NCBI GenBank assembly: GCA_030248195.1
Contig: JASAND010028434.1
Coordinates: 1 to 64,000 of the forward strand
From: Trissonchulus latispiculum
Taxonomy: Eukaryota > Nematoda > Enoplea > Enoplida > Ironidae
Length of the DNA: 64,000 nucleotides
Direction of reading: 5' to 3'
Shown piece after piece: positions 49,851 through 61,255 of this stretch. The notes beneath the pieces were generated by a model, which saw only the letters and a program-made list of their open reading frames with translations, ran no database searches and was not told the origin of the DNA. The position numbers were made by a program, and so were the translations under genes. How positions within the stretch are numbered: position 1 is the stretch's first letter; every line of letters starts with the position of its first letter.

Positions 49851-49966
49851 ATTGATAACTCCATAAAAGTTACAATCCATATGTCTTTGCAGTTCAGCCT
49901 CTGAAGTATCAACTATGGGTGCCAGTTTCATAATTCCTGCATTAGCCACAACAATGTCTGGGAAGC
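49851..49966 (-). CDS. SDR exon 4 (NAG motif)
   Basis: Acceptor TTTCTTTCCAG. It begins FPDIVVANAGIMKLAPMVDT and ends NFYGVIN at a possible GTAATC donor. The acceptor and frame are strong, the donor weaker: the frame stays open past it until a stop near 49806. Confidence 0.78.
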
Positions 49967-52172
49967 CTGGAAAGAAAATAAATTAAATGTCGGTTTTAAA
50001 TTAGTTATTCAATAAATTAGTTGGCGGTTTAAACAAATTTCCAAAAATCTCAAATTTTTCATTTTGAAAACAATTTCATATAATTTCATTTAATTGCTGC
50101 ACATTTGTATTTATATTATTAGGTGTGGGCACGGGTAGTCGAGTACCCGACGGGTATCCGGGTCCTACTTCCTATATCCAATTATAAAAGGAAAAAACCT
50201 GATATTATTATTTACGTTAATGCGGTATCTTACCCAGTTTAGGATGGTTCTTAATCCTTTCTCCGATTTTGTTCATGTCTTCTTTGTTAGTAACATCACA
50301 CTGGAAAGGAACGGCAACGTGTCCTGTCGCAGACAACTCATCGCATAAAGTCTTGCAATCAAACTGAAATAAGTGAGATATTGTAATAAAACGCCGTTTA
50401 AAAATTGTTTAAGATACTTGTGCATTGCAACATTTTATAAGGCCAATAATTTTGGATTGCACCAAATAAAATTAGGGTTAACTGCTGATTAGCTGAGGAC
50501 TAAGTCCAGTTTTTAATGAAAATCCAGTACTTACTCCTCAGCTAATCCGCAGTTACTCCTATTCTGATTTGATGCAATCAAGGTTAGTCACCTCAATTTT
50601 AACCTCTATTTACTTCATAAATTGTGAAAAACCAATCTTCAGACTTGCTATTAGAATGTCTATGAATATATTGTGCCGTTATATCGCACCAATCTGTATT
50701 TATTTATGTGATATGCTCGCAAATATGCCTCCATAATTGCAGATTTCTTTCGTAACAAGAAAGACAAAATGCTTATTTCAACGTTGCGCTATTTCAAAGT
50801 AGCTCAATCTCAATTGCGCTATCTCAACTCCCACTATATCAACACCATACGTGTGCTTAGGGGGGTTTGGGGGGGTTTTCACCCCCCCCCCCCCCCCAGA
50901 CCTGAGCTCACCCCCCAGAGGGGTCCCTCACCCCCCCAGAATCCGGATTTTTCCAGTAAAAAACCGGAAAAATCCGGTTTTTCGGCGGCCGTCGGCCGCC
51001 CTTCACCCCCCCCCCAGAACTTCCCCTCCTGCACATGTCTGATCAACACCCGCTATCTCAACTCCCACCATTTCAATTGCGCTATTTCAACGTTGAGATA
51101 TTTCAACGTTCCTTTATATCAATCCTTGTTATTTGCTCAATCTCACTATTATTTTTCTAGCCTTTTGTCTCAAATTTCACTTATTTATTTTTACAATGAA
51201 CTTGCAATTTTACAGTGGAAAGGATCTCAATAAATAAAATGGGTAAGACCTCTAAAACAGACAACTGAACATTCACACGGATAAATTGTAGCTGACAGCA
51301 GTAAAATATTACATCATGGTTTTTCTACCCTGAACGGCTTGACGTAAAATGTATGCACAACCTGAATTTTGCCTATTTTTCCAACTTTCGCAGGCTATCA
51401 CTCCAACTTGCATAGTAAATGCTCTATAATCCTTGAAAAGTTTGGTAGTTTCTTTGCAGACATTATTTTTGGGCAGACTTCCTGATAGCTTATAATTTCT
51501 ATATTACATTTATTTTCAGCAACAATAATCCTATCAGCAAACTTAGAAGTTTGGGGGAGCTGAGGTAGCGAGAGTTCCCGTTGCGCAGCGTTGAGATAGA
51601 GCAACATTAATATAGTGCAACGTTGAGATAGATTGAGATAGATAGAGAAATTGAGATAGCGGGAGTTGAGATAGCGGGAGTTGAAATAGCGCAGCGTTGA
51701 GATAAGCCCCCAGGCCCAGATTGCGCAAAACTTGACCAAATGAGCTGAAATTCGGCATGGGTATGTTTTCGACCACGCTGAGTTCAAATATCGCAAAATT
51801 TTTTGATTTCGCTAAATTCGATTATTTCGATTCGTAAGGGGAGACCTAGTGGAACCGAAAAATGTTTTGTCCTCGATTTTGCTGAAAAGTCGTATTTAGG
51901 GGTTTTCGGGGTCGCAGAACACGAATCTAATACCCGTTTTTCGATTCTTCGTTTCGTTAGCCCAGTATAGGCTAAAGTTTTAGGCTTTAAGATATAAACC
52001 CGAAACCTGAAAACCACCACCACCACCTTTTCAGCAAAATCGAAGACAAAACTTTTTTCGGTTCCCCTTGGCCACTCTTACGAATCGAAAAAGTTGAATT
52101 TCGCGAAATCGAAAAATTTTTACTGTCGAAATATGCAAACGAGTGTGCCACTCATATATTTTCGACATTAAA

Positions 52173-52218
<46 letters not shown>

Positions 52219-53276
52219 TTTCGCTATTTGAACTCAGCGTGGTGGAAAACATATGCATACGAAATTTCAGCTATTTTGGTCAGGTTTTGCGGAGTTTGGG
52301 CCTGGGGGAGGTTATCCTGAAAAGATCCCAAGAGAGTTGTGAAATACACTTCGCATAGCGAGTATTTAACAATTTTGAACACCTATAGCAGAGCCCTAAC
52401 GGCTAATACAATGAGTATAAAGTACATTTTCAGTTTGAGCAGACGAATTACTTATGAATCAATTACTTATAATCTATGCTTATGTGAAGTGACAGCAGTA
52501 ATTTTTCACTTCACATAAACATAGATTTAAAATAATAACAGCCTACCTCATTTATATCTAAAAGTGCCAACTTTGCACCCATTTTAGAAAATCTTGTTGC
52601 CAACTCGTTTCCAATTCCATTTGCCGCACCTGCAATAAAAGAATATACACAGGAAGCTAAAACCTTCTCAATTCAAAGTTGATTTATAGAACTTTCCAGC
52701 CACAGTGTCATTAATAACTGTACCAAATTTTCAAACAAAAAACAAAATGTCAAAAGATGGAATAGAAAACATGTGTTAGTCAGCAGTAGTAAATAGTGAG
52801 GGTCGGCTAATTTCTTAATACCCGCGGGTACCCGTGGTTACCCGCGGCCCGCTTACAACTCTGACCATACGTGTGCTTGGGGGGGGGTTTGGGGGGGGTT
52901 TGAGCCCCCTCCCAGACCTGAGCTCACCCCCCCCAGAATCCGGATTTTTCCTGTAAAAAACCGGAAAAATCCGGTTTTGCGGCGGCCGATGGCCGCCCTT
53001 AACCCCCCCCCCAAATTTCCCCTCCTGCACATGTCTGGTAAATACCCTAAGAAAAATGTTACAAATGTAAAAAAGGTACAGGCAGTGACTTGATTAACAC
53101 TTTAAATAACTTAATAACTGATTAAGTCATAAATAACTCATTAACAGAACATTACCTGTGATGACAACAACTTGATTTTCCACTGATTTCAGGCTCGGTA
53201 CAAACCATCTCCATAAACATTCTAACCAAAAATAGACTCTTGAAATTAATGCAGCAGCCTTTTCAGTAAATGACAT
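49851..53276 (-). CDS. Short-chain dehydrogenase/reductase (SDR16C-like), N-terminal half, four exons
   Basis: Exons on the minus strand: 53276-53156, 52629-52547, 50363-50234, 49966-49851. Junction phases agree and splice sites are GT-AG. The 150 residues start MSFTEKAAALISRVYFWLEC, a hydrophobic N-terminal anchor (about residues 8-27), then VVVITG and A-A-N-G-I-G (residues 40-47, the TGxxxGxG cofactor motif), LLDIN with Asp65 (favouring NAD), CDVT with Asp91, and VANAGI (119-123). The spacing and anchor resemble the SDR16C group (RDH10, DHRS3, HSD17B11-type retinol/steroid dehydrogenases of ER or lipid-droplet membranes); the substrate cannot be told. The family's NNAG motif is ANAG here. 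The catalytic Ser/Tyr/Lys half should lie below 49851 but was not found, so the gene is incomplete here or truncated. Confidence 0.82.
50122..50170. repeat. GGGTACCC-type hAT-like terminus
   Basis: AGGTGTGGGCACGGGTAG then GAGTACCCGACGGGTATCC. Resembles the subterminal motifs at 52815-52863 and 55490-55545. Confidence 0.45.
50234..50363 (-). CDS. SDR exon 3
   Basis: Acceptor CTTATTTCAG, donor GTAAGA. It begins FDCKTLCDELSATGHVAVPF and contains QCDVTNKEDM, the adenine-contact Asp region of SDRs. Phase 0 in, one base over at the end. Confidence 0.88.
50780..51720. repeat. GCGCTATTTCAACGTTGAGATA short repeats, both orientations
   Basis: Short units such as TTGCGCTATCTCAACTCCC at 50780-50835 and 51050-51115 and their reverse complements at 51560-51705 form an imperfect inverted pair inside SDR intron 2. 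Confidence 0.7.
50838..51049. mobile_element. 196-bp MITE with perfect 8-bp duplication (SDR intron)
   Basis: Element 50846-51041 is flanked by ATCAACAC on both sides. Ends CATACGTGTGC and, reversed, CAGACATGTGC. Inside are C tracts and the hairpin-forming CCGGATTTTTCC/GGAAAAATCCGG and GGCGGCCG/CGGCCGCC. A second copy lies at 52866-53037. The host sequence is itself a repeat (CTATCTCAACTCCCAC). Confidence 0.88.
51707..52308. mobile_element. 600-bp foldback element (SDR intron 2)
   Basis: CCCCCAGGCCCAGATTGCGC at the left and TGGGCCTGGGGG at the right; arms include CAAAACTTGACCAAA vs TTGGTCAGGTTTTG and CAGCAAAATCGA vs TCGATTTTGCTG. An (ATT)n microsatellite interrupts it at 52170-52217. Confidence 0.75.
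52170..52217. repeat. (ATT)n microsatellite
   Basis: Sixteen or so ATT units; the poly-Tyr open frame here is an artefact. Confidence 0.95.
52547..52629 (-). CDS. SDR exon 2 (cofactor-binding motif)
   Basis: Acceptor TTTATTGCAG, donor GTAGGC. It completes TGAANGIG and reads on as NELATRFSKMGAKLALLDIN, then Glu. This is beta1-alpha1-beta2 of the Rossmann fold. Confidence 0.88.
52866..53037. mobile_element. Second copy of the CATACGTGTGC MITE (SDR intron 1)
   Basis: Same orientation and ends as the 50846 copy, with the same CCGGATTTTTCC...GGAAAAATCCGG core. No clear flanking duplication. It abuts a GGGTACCC-rich hAT-like terminus (52815-52863) ending ACAACTCTG. Confidence 0.8.
53156..53276 (-). 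CDS. SDR exon 1 (start codon, membrane anchor)
   Basis: ATG at 53276-53274, the first Met of the frame. 40 codons plus one base, ending VVVIT plus the first base of Gly, donor GTAATG. It contains the hydrophobic/aromatic anchor VYFWLECLWRWFVP and the start of the Rossmann fold. Confidence 0.82.
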
Positions 53277-53399
53277 TCTATCAAACTGCAGACCTATAAG
53301 CAGATTTAACTTAACCTATTAATCGATAGTTTTATGTCTTGTCAAGTGGTTATCTATTAAATTTATTATATATGCACGTAGGTATTTTTTGGAGATTTT

Positions 53400-53600
53400 A
53401 AGGTGGATGAGTTGTTTTTGTGACCAGACCCATATTGCGTGGACCGTCGTTTGGAAATTCAGGCACGGTCCCGGCTTTTCGTCCGAGCCCGGCCTCTGCT
53501 GAATCATTAAACACAATGGAGAAATAATGTAGATTAGGTGAATGAGGTAGGCCTCTGCTCGAGATCGGCCCGGAAAATTTCTTAGAGGAACATCTCTAGT
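53400..53600. repeat. hAT-like terminus fragment upstream of SDR
   Basis: Reversed end CTAGAGATGTTCC with CGGGCC / GGCCCGG motifs inward (53470-53600). No partner end found. It lies within 350 bp of the SDR start codon. Confidence 0.4.
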
Positions 53601-53881
53601 TCGATGCTATCCTATTTCCTAGAATATGTTAACCCAAATCAGTTTCAAAAAGTTGAACGAAACTGGCGTGGGGAAAGAGAACTTTCAACCAACTTGCTTA
53701 CTCGGGCCGGCTGACTTAGTACGACCAAAAGTTTATAGTGGAGTAGTAGCAGAGTAGGACAATCAACGTTTCCTAATGTATTAAGCTTGTAATATGATAT
53801 GGTCGAAACATGAAAACGAAAACTTCGGGGGGCTTCTCAGCTTGCCGTTAGACTCAGCGTGTAAACTTAGCATGCTGTGGA

Positions 53882-54540
53882 GCGTTTCACAAAGGGCTCA
53901 TAGCGCTAAGAGCTCCTAAATTTACAACTTATGAGAAAAGTTGGGAGAATGGTGTTTCACGAAGAGCTCCTAAACTAAGAGCCCTCCTAAATAGGCTCTT
54001 AAAATTAGGAGCCCAAAATCGGGCTGATAACGCACTCTCAAGTGCTAATTGTTCAAATATTTAGCCAAGACAACGGTGAAATGTATTGTATTCCTCCAGA
54101 AATCTTCTGTAAAAGCTTGTTAGTGACTTTATGCCCTTCAACTGCTGACTATATAGTATAAATATATAAAAGTAAATTTCGTGATTACTTTTGTCAAAAA
54201 TAAGAAACAAGTTAATTTTATCCTTGCCTTTAAATTTTAGACTTTTCGATTTAAATATTCTATTTATTATCATATTTAGTAGGTGAATATAATATGAAGT
54301 CATTTTAACTTGTAAGTCTCTTAACTTTTCCAGCACACCTCTTAAGTTCCCAGCGTGAAAGCGCTCAGAAAGCCAAGAGAAAGGCGCTAAGAGGCGGTTA
54401 TGAGCAAATTTCTAGGAGCAGTTTAAGAGGAGCTTTGTGAAACAGTTTAGGAGCCGCTCATAAATTGCTCGTAAAACTGCTCATAAGAGATAAGATAGGA
54501 GGGACTTTGGAGCTAGATTTAGGAGCCCTTTGTGAAACGC
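53882..54540. mobile_element. 660-bp DNA element, GCGTTTCACAAAGGGCTC ends
   Basis: GCGTTTCACAAAGGGCTC at the left, GAGCCC-TTTGTGAAACGC at the right. The interior near both ends repeats GGAGC/GCTCC and AAGAGC motifs (53895-54010, 54375-54530). No coding domain. Confidence 0.8.
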
Positions 54541-54870
54541 CTTACTGGCGTTTTCGCAAAATTAAATACTATAACATAAGCTAGGAATGTCCTTCAAGAA
54601 TAATTTCATGTCATTATGTTGCGTAGAACACAGTAATTTTAACAATGCAAATAATATACAGCTCAGTTTAGCTGGCTATCTCTCATAAATCTGGCAACAA
54701 CAAGAAATTTTAAACAATTGATGAAATTTCTTTAGTACACCGTGGAAAAGCTGTTTTATTTTCAAGTTTTTAAAATGTCAGCTTGCTGTTTACAGGTTAT
54801 GTCATGTTATGTTTACAGGCTTATAGCCCTCCGAGATTTTTGACTTTAATTTTTCGAGAATATTATAAGC

Positions 54871-55247
54871 TTAGGAACCGTGTCAAAAATGTGCCAAAAA
54901 TCTATCGTGTACACGGTTTATTTACACGACTTAATTCGTGTCAAAATTGCTTAATCGGCTTCTTTTGATGAAAATCTGTTTTGTAGTTTTTGTAGGTAAC
55001 CCAGTCAAGTAAGCTAGCAAAGCAAATACTATAAGAAAAGAAAAGAAAAACCTTGTACTTAACTTTTTCATGCTTTCATATGATTGCTGCAAAGCTGAAA
55101 TAAAGTTCCTGCTACCGGAAAGCAAAAAACAGGAACAAAAATTACCATAAAAAGAAACGTAAAAATCGTGTAAATTTTAAGGAAAACGTTTGGAATTCGT
55201 GTAAATTTCATGGTGTACACGATTTTATTTTTGACACTGTTCCTTAA
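54871..55247. mobile_element. 377-bp MITE, TTAGGAACCGTGTCAAAA ends
   Basis: TTAGGAACCGTGTCAAAA mirrored by TTTTGACACTGTTCCTTAA, with GTGTACACG inward on each side (54908, 55214). Confidence 0.75.
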
Positions 55248-55461
55248 TACATTAGGAAGCGATGAGTGTATTACATACACTTCCTATTATAAACCTGTGT
55301 TAAAATTCAAAGCAAAATAGGTTCGAGACAAAGATATATTCGTTTCAGTTTAAACACATATATTTTATATTTAGTTTTATACTGCTATCCTTAGCAGTCG
55401 GCTATAGCGTAGCATATCAGCGTAGATTCTCGTCTCCTATCGTATTAATAGCGTGCGGATA

Positions 55462-57331
55462 CAGAGTTAAAAGTGTGTCGCGGATACCCGCTGGTCGTTG
55501 GTATCCGCGGGTCGTTGGTACCCGCGGGTCAGAGCGGGTCAAGAGTTAATTTTGTTCATCGCAATTATACGCTCAATTTTTTGGACTAATTTCGCCAAAA
55601 AATTTACAATTTATGCTAAATATTCAATTTTTCTCTAATTTTTGGCTCTTTTGTATATGTCTTACATTATAATATTGCTTTTATGATAAAAGTATTTATT
55701 TCTACTCTATCATGAATCTTCAGCCAAAAATATGTGAGTAATATCTTTCTGACATAGTCAATGGCATAAATGTTTTATTATCACACATCAATGGCATAAA
55801 TGTTTTATTATCACACAAAGTCCTTACTCCTTAATCCTTCGGCATTGATTGAGATTGACAAACCGTTTGGGCGAAAACAATGTTGACTGCTTACAACTGT
55901 AGCGGTACCAGAGTGAAACTAGCCTAACACAGAGATACCGTTACCCCGCGAGAGCAACTCAAGCGAGGAGACCGTGGCACAAGTGCATAACACACCAACC
56001 GCGCAGTAGCCGGCCGGGGAAGCCTCGCCAAATAAATAGACCTAGTGAGGGAATGACACCCGCTCACCTCAGAAATAGCACTAAACTAACCTAGGAGCTC
56101 AGTAATGACCTACCCAAAAGTACAAACAACTAGTGGAGATATTTAATAAAGTAACAACAATAATTATATGGAGAGAGCAGATATAGAATATAGAACTGAT
56201 AGAATTTAGGGGGGCGAAGCCCAACTAACAAACAAACAGTTATACAGTGAAATAACCTAACACACACTCACCAATACAAAGGGCGAAGCCCCGCCAACGT
56301 ACCAATATATAGGCCCACTGAATAAGTACAGGGGGAAAACTGTACACAGGAGATAGGGAGAGAAGAGAGAGAGAAACGACTGTACACGACTAGGGAAAAC
56401 CCAACACTGAAAGGGGGAGAACTTTGACGGATAACCCCCTCCCAAGAGAAGCGCCCTCTAGCTGGGGTGTCCCAATCATGTAGCTCCAAGGGGGGACCCC
56501 ACCCAATCCAAACCTAGCCTATAGGTGGAGCTACATGACACGTGGAGGAATGCTTGCTGACTAGTAAGCCAGTTGGTAGCTAAGTAGAATGGTTTCGTAA
56601 TAAAAGGAATAACGAAAAGGTTGACCGTTAGTCAGCCTCTTGCGTTACACAACAGCCTGCAAATCTATATTTCCGTAATTAGAAGAATATGAAGGACAAT
56701 ACATTTCAATAAATAATTATATATATATATATATATATACGTAATGTTAAGCTTGAAATTTTGACATTGTTCAGCGAGTTATGATCATTCCTAATTTTAT
56801 TGGTACTAATAAAGTGTATAATATAAACCGCTAAAACGGTTTTCTATCATATCCAAGTTTGGAATGGTCAGTATATAAACACTGCTACACTCTGCAGTAG
56901 TCGCCAAGCAGCTGTAAAAATAAACCAGAATGGACTGAACTTTTATAAAATTGCTACAAGAAAATAGACTTTATCTTCAAAACTTTGCCTAAATATATAC
57001 AGATTCTACTGACCAATCGAGGTCCCAACACTTTTGCGAAAGCATAACCTGCCTAGGTCTAGCGAAAACGAAGACAAATCAGATGCAGTTAGCTTTGATG
57101 TTGCCAAATGTTTGCTTATAAGTTTTAATACCTCACTATGTACATATTTAAAGATTTATTTTGCTCGATGCATGCTATAAAGTACTTAAATATGCGAAAA
57201 TGTCCAAATTAAGGAAGTGGGTCAAGCGGGTCGACAAAATCTCAGTGGGTCGCGGGTCGTGGGTCGTGGGTCAAGGTCCGCGGGTCACGGGTACCCGCGG
57301 GTCACGAAATTACGACCCACTTCCAACACTG
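55462..57331. mobile_element. 1.87-kb hAT-like element, perfect 8-bp duplication
   Basis: Flanked by TGCGGATA at 55454-55461 and 57332-57339. Ends CAGAGTTAAAAGTG and, reversed, CAGTGTTGGAAGTG, the common hAT CAGTGTTGG form. Subterminal GGGTACCCGCGGGTC motifs (55490-55545, 57228-57310). The interior is AT-rich with GGGGCGAAGCCC-type patches at 56210-56295 and no transposase. Confidence 0.92.
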
Positions 57332-57425
57332 TGCGGATAACACCTATTTGCACGATTCACGACAAAGCAGAGCCACCGGCGACAAATGCGCTCTGTGTCG
57401 CGGAATCAAGAGTGTATACGAACAC

Positions 57426-57660
57426 CAGTGATGGAACTGAGCCAGTTCTTCTTGACCCGCTGACCCGGTTGAAGTCAGACCCGGTGATTCGGTGACTCGG
57501 TTTTCCACAAAATCCCAAAACCTAGAAAAAATTAGATTTTGTCTAAAAAAGCTATATAAAGCTTCTCAAATACTGCGACGAACCAGGCGCAGCGGTAATT
57601 CAGGGCCGGGTCGAAGCTCGGAGACAAAGTGTGAACCGAACTGACCCGGTTCCACCACTG
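57426..57660. mobile_element. 235-bp hAT-like MITE
   Basis: CAGTGATGGAACTGAG at the left and, reversed, CAGTGGTGGAACCGGG at the right. Flanks ACGAACAC and TCGCACAC agree at six of eight positions. Internal GACCCGGT repeats. Confidence 0.75.
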
Positions 57661-58547
57661 TCGCACACAACAAAGGAGACAGGAGAGCGAATTGTATGAA
57701 CGATCTTGTAGAACAGGTTTAACGGAATATAAAAGCAAGCAAGTGCAAAATATTGGCAACGCTGCTGCCGCTGCTGTGTTAGTAACGTTAAGGAAGTTGA
57801 AGTTCTCCAAAGTTTAACAATTAAACCAGTTGTATGTCGTTGTCTTTTTCAAAATGCCGAAAATTACGTGTATCTAGGACATAGCGTTTGTACATATAAA
57901 CATATAGAGCGTCTAACAGGCGAAGAATTCCTAGCATAAATAAGTGTTAAGTTGAGGTCAGGATTGAATGCTCCAGCGCAACACCGAGTTTCAGATCTTC
58001 AGTAGAGCACGCCGCTACTGAGCTCGAGCTAAGCTGCGGACGCTGAGAGTAGTTGATACGCTGGTTTCAACCTGTTGGCGCAAAACTGATATTTAAGGCA
58101 TCCTTTTATTTGAAATTCGGCCTCAAATTTCATGGAATTGCTGTTCGTGTCCTCAAATCTTCAACTCCAATTACCATGTACCAGTACCAAGTGACAGTAA
58201 CCAAGATCCAGTCGAAGGTCAGCTATTCGGCTGCCTTGTTCTCCATCCATCCTTCCATCCTTCCTTCTTTAACCCCTTCGTGCCGAATTTTCAGGAATAA
58301 GGTTGAAAATGACCAGTTTTATTTTTAGCTGCCATTTATTACTGAGTGAGGGCATCTTAGAACCATGAAACTGCCACCAATCAATAGAGAAGTAGTAACT
58401 CATCTTCATTTCATGATTCTGATATTGAAGGATCCCCAATGCACCCAGAAAATGATTCTGAAACGAAATGAACTACACATTATTTTTATGTGCATAACCT
58501 CCTCTTTCACCTGGGGACGATATTATTAGACTTCGGTTTTCTGAAAC
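57661..58547. other. No recognised gene
   Basis: Mixed-composition DNA; the frame at 58053-58328 has no recognised domain. Short CATCCTTC repeats at 58245-58270. Confidence 0.4.
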
Positions 58548-59154
58548 AAGGGTTTCACCATTTTTAGGGTTAACCCTGAAATTATGGGGATGGGTTAACC
58601 TTTGTGAATTATCAGTTGACAGTCTGTGCATTTGCTCCTTTTATCTTCAGCACTTCGACACCATTTTTGGAGAATATTTACACGTCTGCTAGAAAAATTG
58701 AGTTTATTGCTTTCAGCCGACAATGGAAATTTTAATGATTTCGAGTCCTGCTGGAGTTCTGCATTCAAACAAACCCAGCACAGGCTGCAGACGTAGGCGG
58801 AAAAGCTGTTTTACCAGGGGCCACCAGGGGCTGTTTTACCATGGTTTCACCATGTTATCAAAGACTCAAACCAGGGTTCAACCCAACTCGGGTGAAATCA
58901 AAGTTGGGTTAAAACTGGGTTCTTGAAACTCAAGTTTCATAACTGGGTTTTGGGTTAAATTGGGGTGAAATTTAGTCCAAATATTATCATGAAACCTGGG
59001 CTTAAAAACTAGGGTTTAATTGGGGTAAAATGGCAAATCTCAACCCTACTCGATGCGACAGCTATTTTTGGGGTTAATTCTGGGTTAACTATATATTCTG
59101 GATTTAAGGTTGATTCAGGGTTAACCCCAATAAAACAGGGTTGATGAAACCCAG
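58548..59154. mobile_element. GGGTTAACCC-rich inverted-repeat element
   Basis: AGGGTTTCACCA...TTAGGGTTAACCCTGAA at the left is mirrored by TTCAGGGTTAACCCCAA...TTGATGAAACCC at the right. The interior repeats GGGTTAA/TTAACCC many times. These are not telomeric repeats: spacing is irregular. Confidence 0.6.
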
Positions 59155-59173
59155 CCTCAAAATTGTTTAATAA

Positions 59174-59791
59174 TATCAAGAGTTAATAATAGCAAGAGTA
59201 CGACACCGTACCCTTGCAAGTGAATTGGCCTGTCATATGCTCGCCGAAATCTCGGGGGGTCACGGCTAACACTGTTAACCATGTGTTTATATGCGTTTGA
59301 ACTAAAACGCATCTGATTGGCTAATCGTCTACCTTATGTCAAAATTATGTGTATAAGGTGACTCCCTCCGAGATCTCGGGGGGGGGCTCAGCTTAGCGTT
59401 GTTAAGCGTGTGTTTATACGCGATTGAACTGAAACGCATTTAATTGGCTACTTGGCTACTGTAACCCTCATCAGTGCATTTCAGTAGCAAAAGCTCAGTA
59501 GCCAATCAAATGCGTTTCAGTTCAATCGCATATAAACACACGCTGAACAACGCTAGCCGAGCCCCCCCCCCCCGAGATCTCGGGGGGGGGGTCACCTTAT
59601 ACACGTAATTTTGACATAAGGTAGACGATTAGCCAATCAGATGCGTTTTAGTTCAAACGCATATTAACACATGGTTAACAGTGTTAGCCGTGACCCCCCG
59701 AGATTTCGGCCTTACTGTTCCGAGCATATGACAGGCCAATTACACTAGCAAGGGTACGATGTCGTACTCTTGCTATTATTAACTCTTGATA
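59174..59791. mobile_element. 618-bp foldback MITE, TATCAAGAG family
   Basis: The left arm 59174 to about 59470 is mirrored by about 59486-59791. Outer ends TATCAAGAGTTAATAATAG and CTATTATTAACTCTTGATA; internal CCGAGATCTCGGGGG palindromes at 59367 and 59571 and TTGGCTAATCGTCTACC / GGTAGACGATTAGCCAA. Near full-length complementarity. Confidence 0.9.
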
Positions 59792-61255
59792 ATATTCGTT
59801 AACTCCATGGTTAAGTTCACATCTGCCCTGAAAACTAAGTGTCGAAAATCGCCACTTCGGCCATATGGCTCATCCAGTTGTCGTCCAGAGATACCATGCT
59901 GAATTCATGAAAACCGATTCTGAAGACATACCAGTTACAGACAGTCCAGGATCAGATAAGCTGGTAAAAGAGCTGGAAATTAATGGGTCCAGAGATGGGG
60001 TACTGCTTCTCCGAGCATGCCTGATGTCCAGACAAAATCCGCACAAGTGGCAGAACTAGACCGGGAGCACATCCTAGCACCGAGTCTTGGACTTTGAACT
60101 ACCCAGAATTCATTCGTGAAGAGGAAGACAGGCATCCCATGCAATTCAAATGAAAATCCCCACAATGGCAGTTACAGAACATGGTTGATGCCGTAATTCT
60201 CTTTGCTTGATGCGTTGACTAGAGACTAAGGCTAACTCTTATTTCTGATACCTTAAATTCTGCGGAAAGGATACAAAAAATACAGAAGATACAGAAAAAA
60301 TACAAATAAGAAATATTCCTAGGCATTCCTGTATTCCATTCCATTCCATTCCATTTCATTTCATTCCATCCTAGGCATTCCTAAATATTCCTGAGACTCA
60401 AAGACCAATCAAGTTTAAAAAGAGTCATTCATTATGTCAGCTCCTCACAAAATTAACAATCACAAAAACACACAAAGCCCAGAGAAAAGCAATTTCAGAT
60501 ATTTGACCCTAGGAAAAAATCCAAGTTCAAGCCAGGCTTGAGGTGCCCATGTGTTATCATATTAATTAACAGCATATCATATATCGGCGAGCATTTGGTG
60601 TGTCACCCGTTTATTTCTTAAATCAATTGGTGTGTCACTTTTTCTTGTTTCCTTAAATTGACGTTTTTCCTCGATTTTCTTCCTATTGTATCGGTGTTTA
60701 TGCTATTAATGGTATATTATTCTGCATTTTGCAGGGTTTAACACCTTTTTATCATATTTTTAAACGTGTTAAGCAACACCATTAGTGTCCGTCTATTTTA
60801 TACCGGATATACAGGAAATAATTCTGTCTGTTAGTTAGTGTCCCTTTGCGTTGTTTTCACGAGTTCGATTTCTTGTTAAAAATAATAATTATTTGACAAT
60901 TTGATTACCAACATGATGAATTGATCTTAATGTAATTTGCATAGTTGCAGTTTTCTTGTGCGGATAATGTGTCTACAAAAACGTTAGCTACGCTGTGGCT
61001 TAGTTTGTTTCCCAATGTTAAAGCTTTTGTAAGGTTTCAAGCAGTGTTTTGCGGTGCGTGTGAGATAGCAATTCGCAGTTCACAGCATTGTTTTGGTGGA
61101 AGGGGTCAAGCTTTTGGTTTACCTTTGCTCAAGTTTTGTATTCGTCAGGGGCTCCCATAATTTAATTTTCTGAAAGTCACGTAAGTATTTGTAATGAAGT
61201 TCCTTGGATTTCTGATTTGATTCACTCTGAGATCAGTTGCACGGAAGGTTAGCAC
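59792..61255. other. No recognised gene
   Basis: The frame at 59865-60059 (starting MAHPVVVQRYHAEFM) has no recognised family. A short CCATT repeat lies at 60330-60370. AT-rich otherwise. Confidence 0.4.

Noticed and set aside
58053..58328. Possible 91-residue gene with a superficial transposase look
   Set aside because: No conserved catalytic residues or recognised motif; not supported.
58548..59154. Interstitial telomeric repeats (GGGTTA)
   Set aside because: Units are irregularly spaced, occur in both orientations and lie within an inverted-repeat element.
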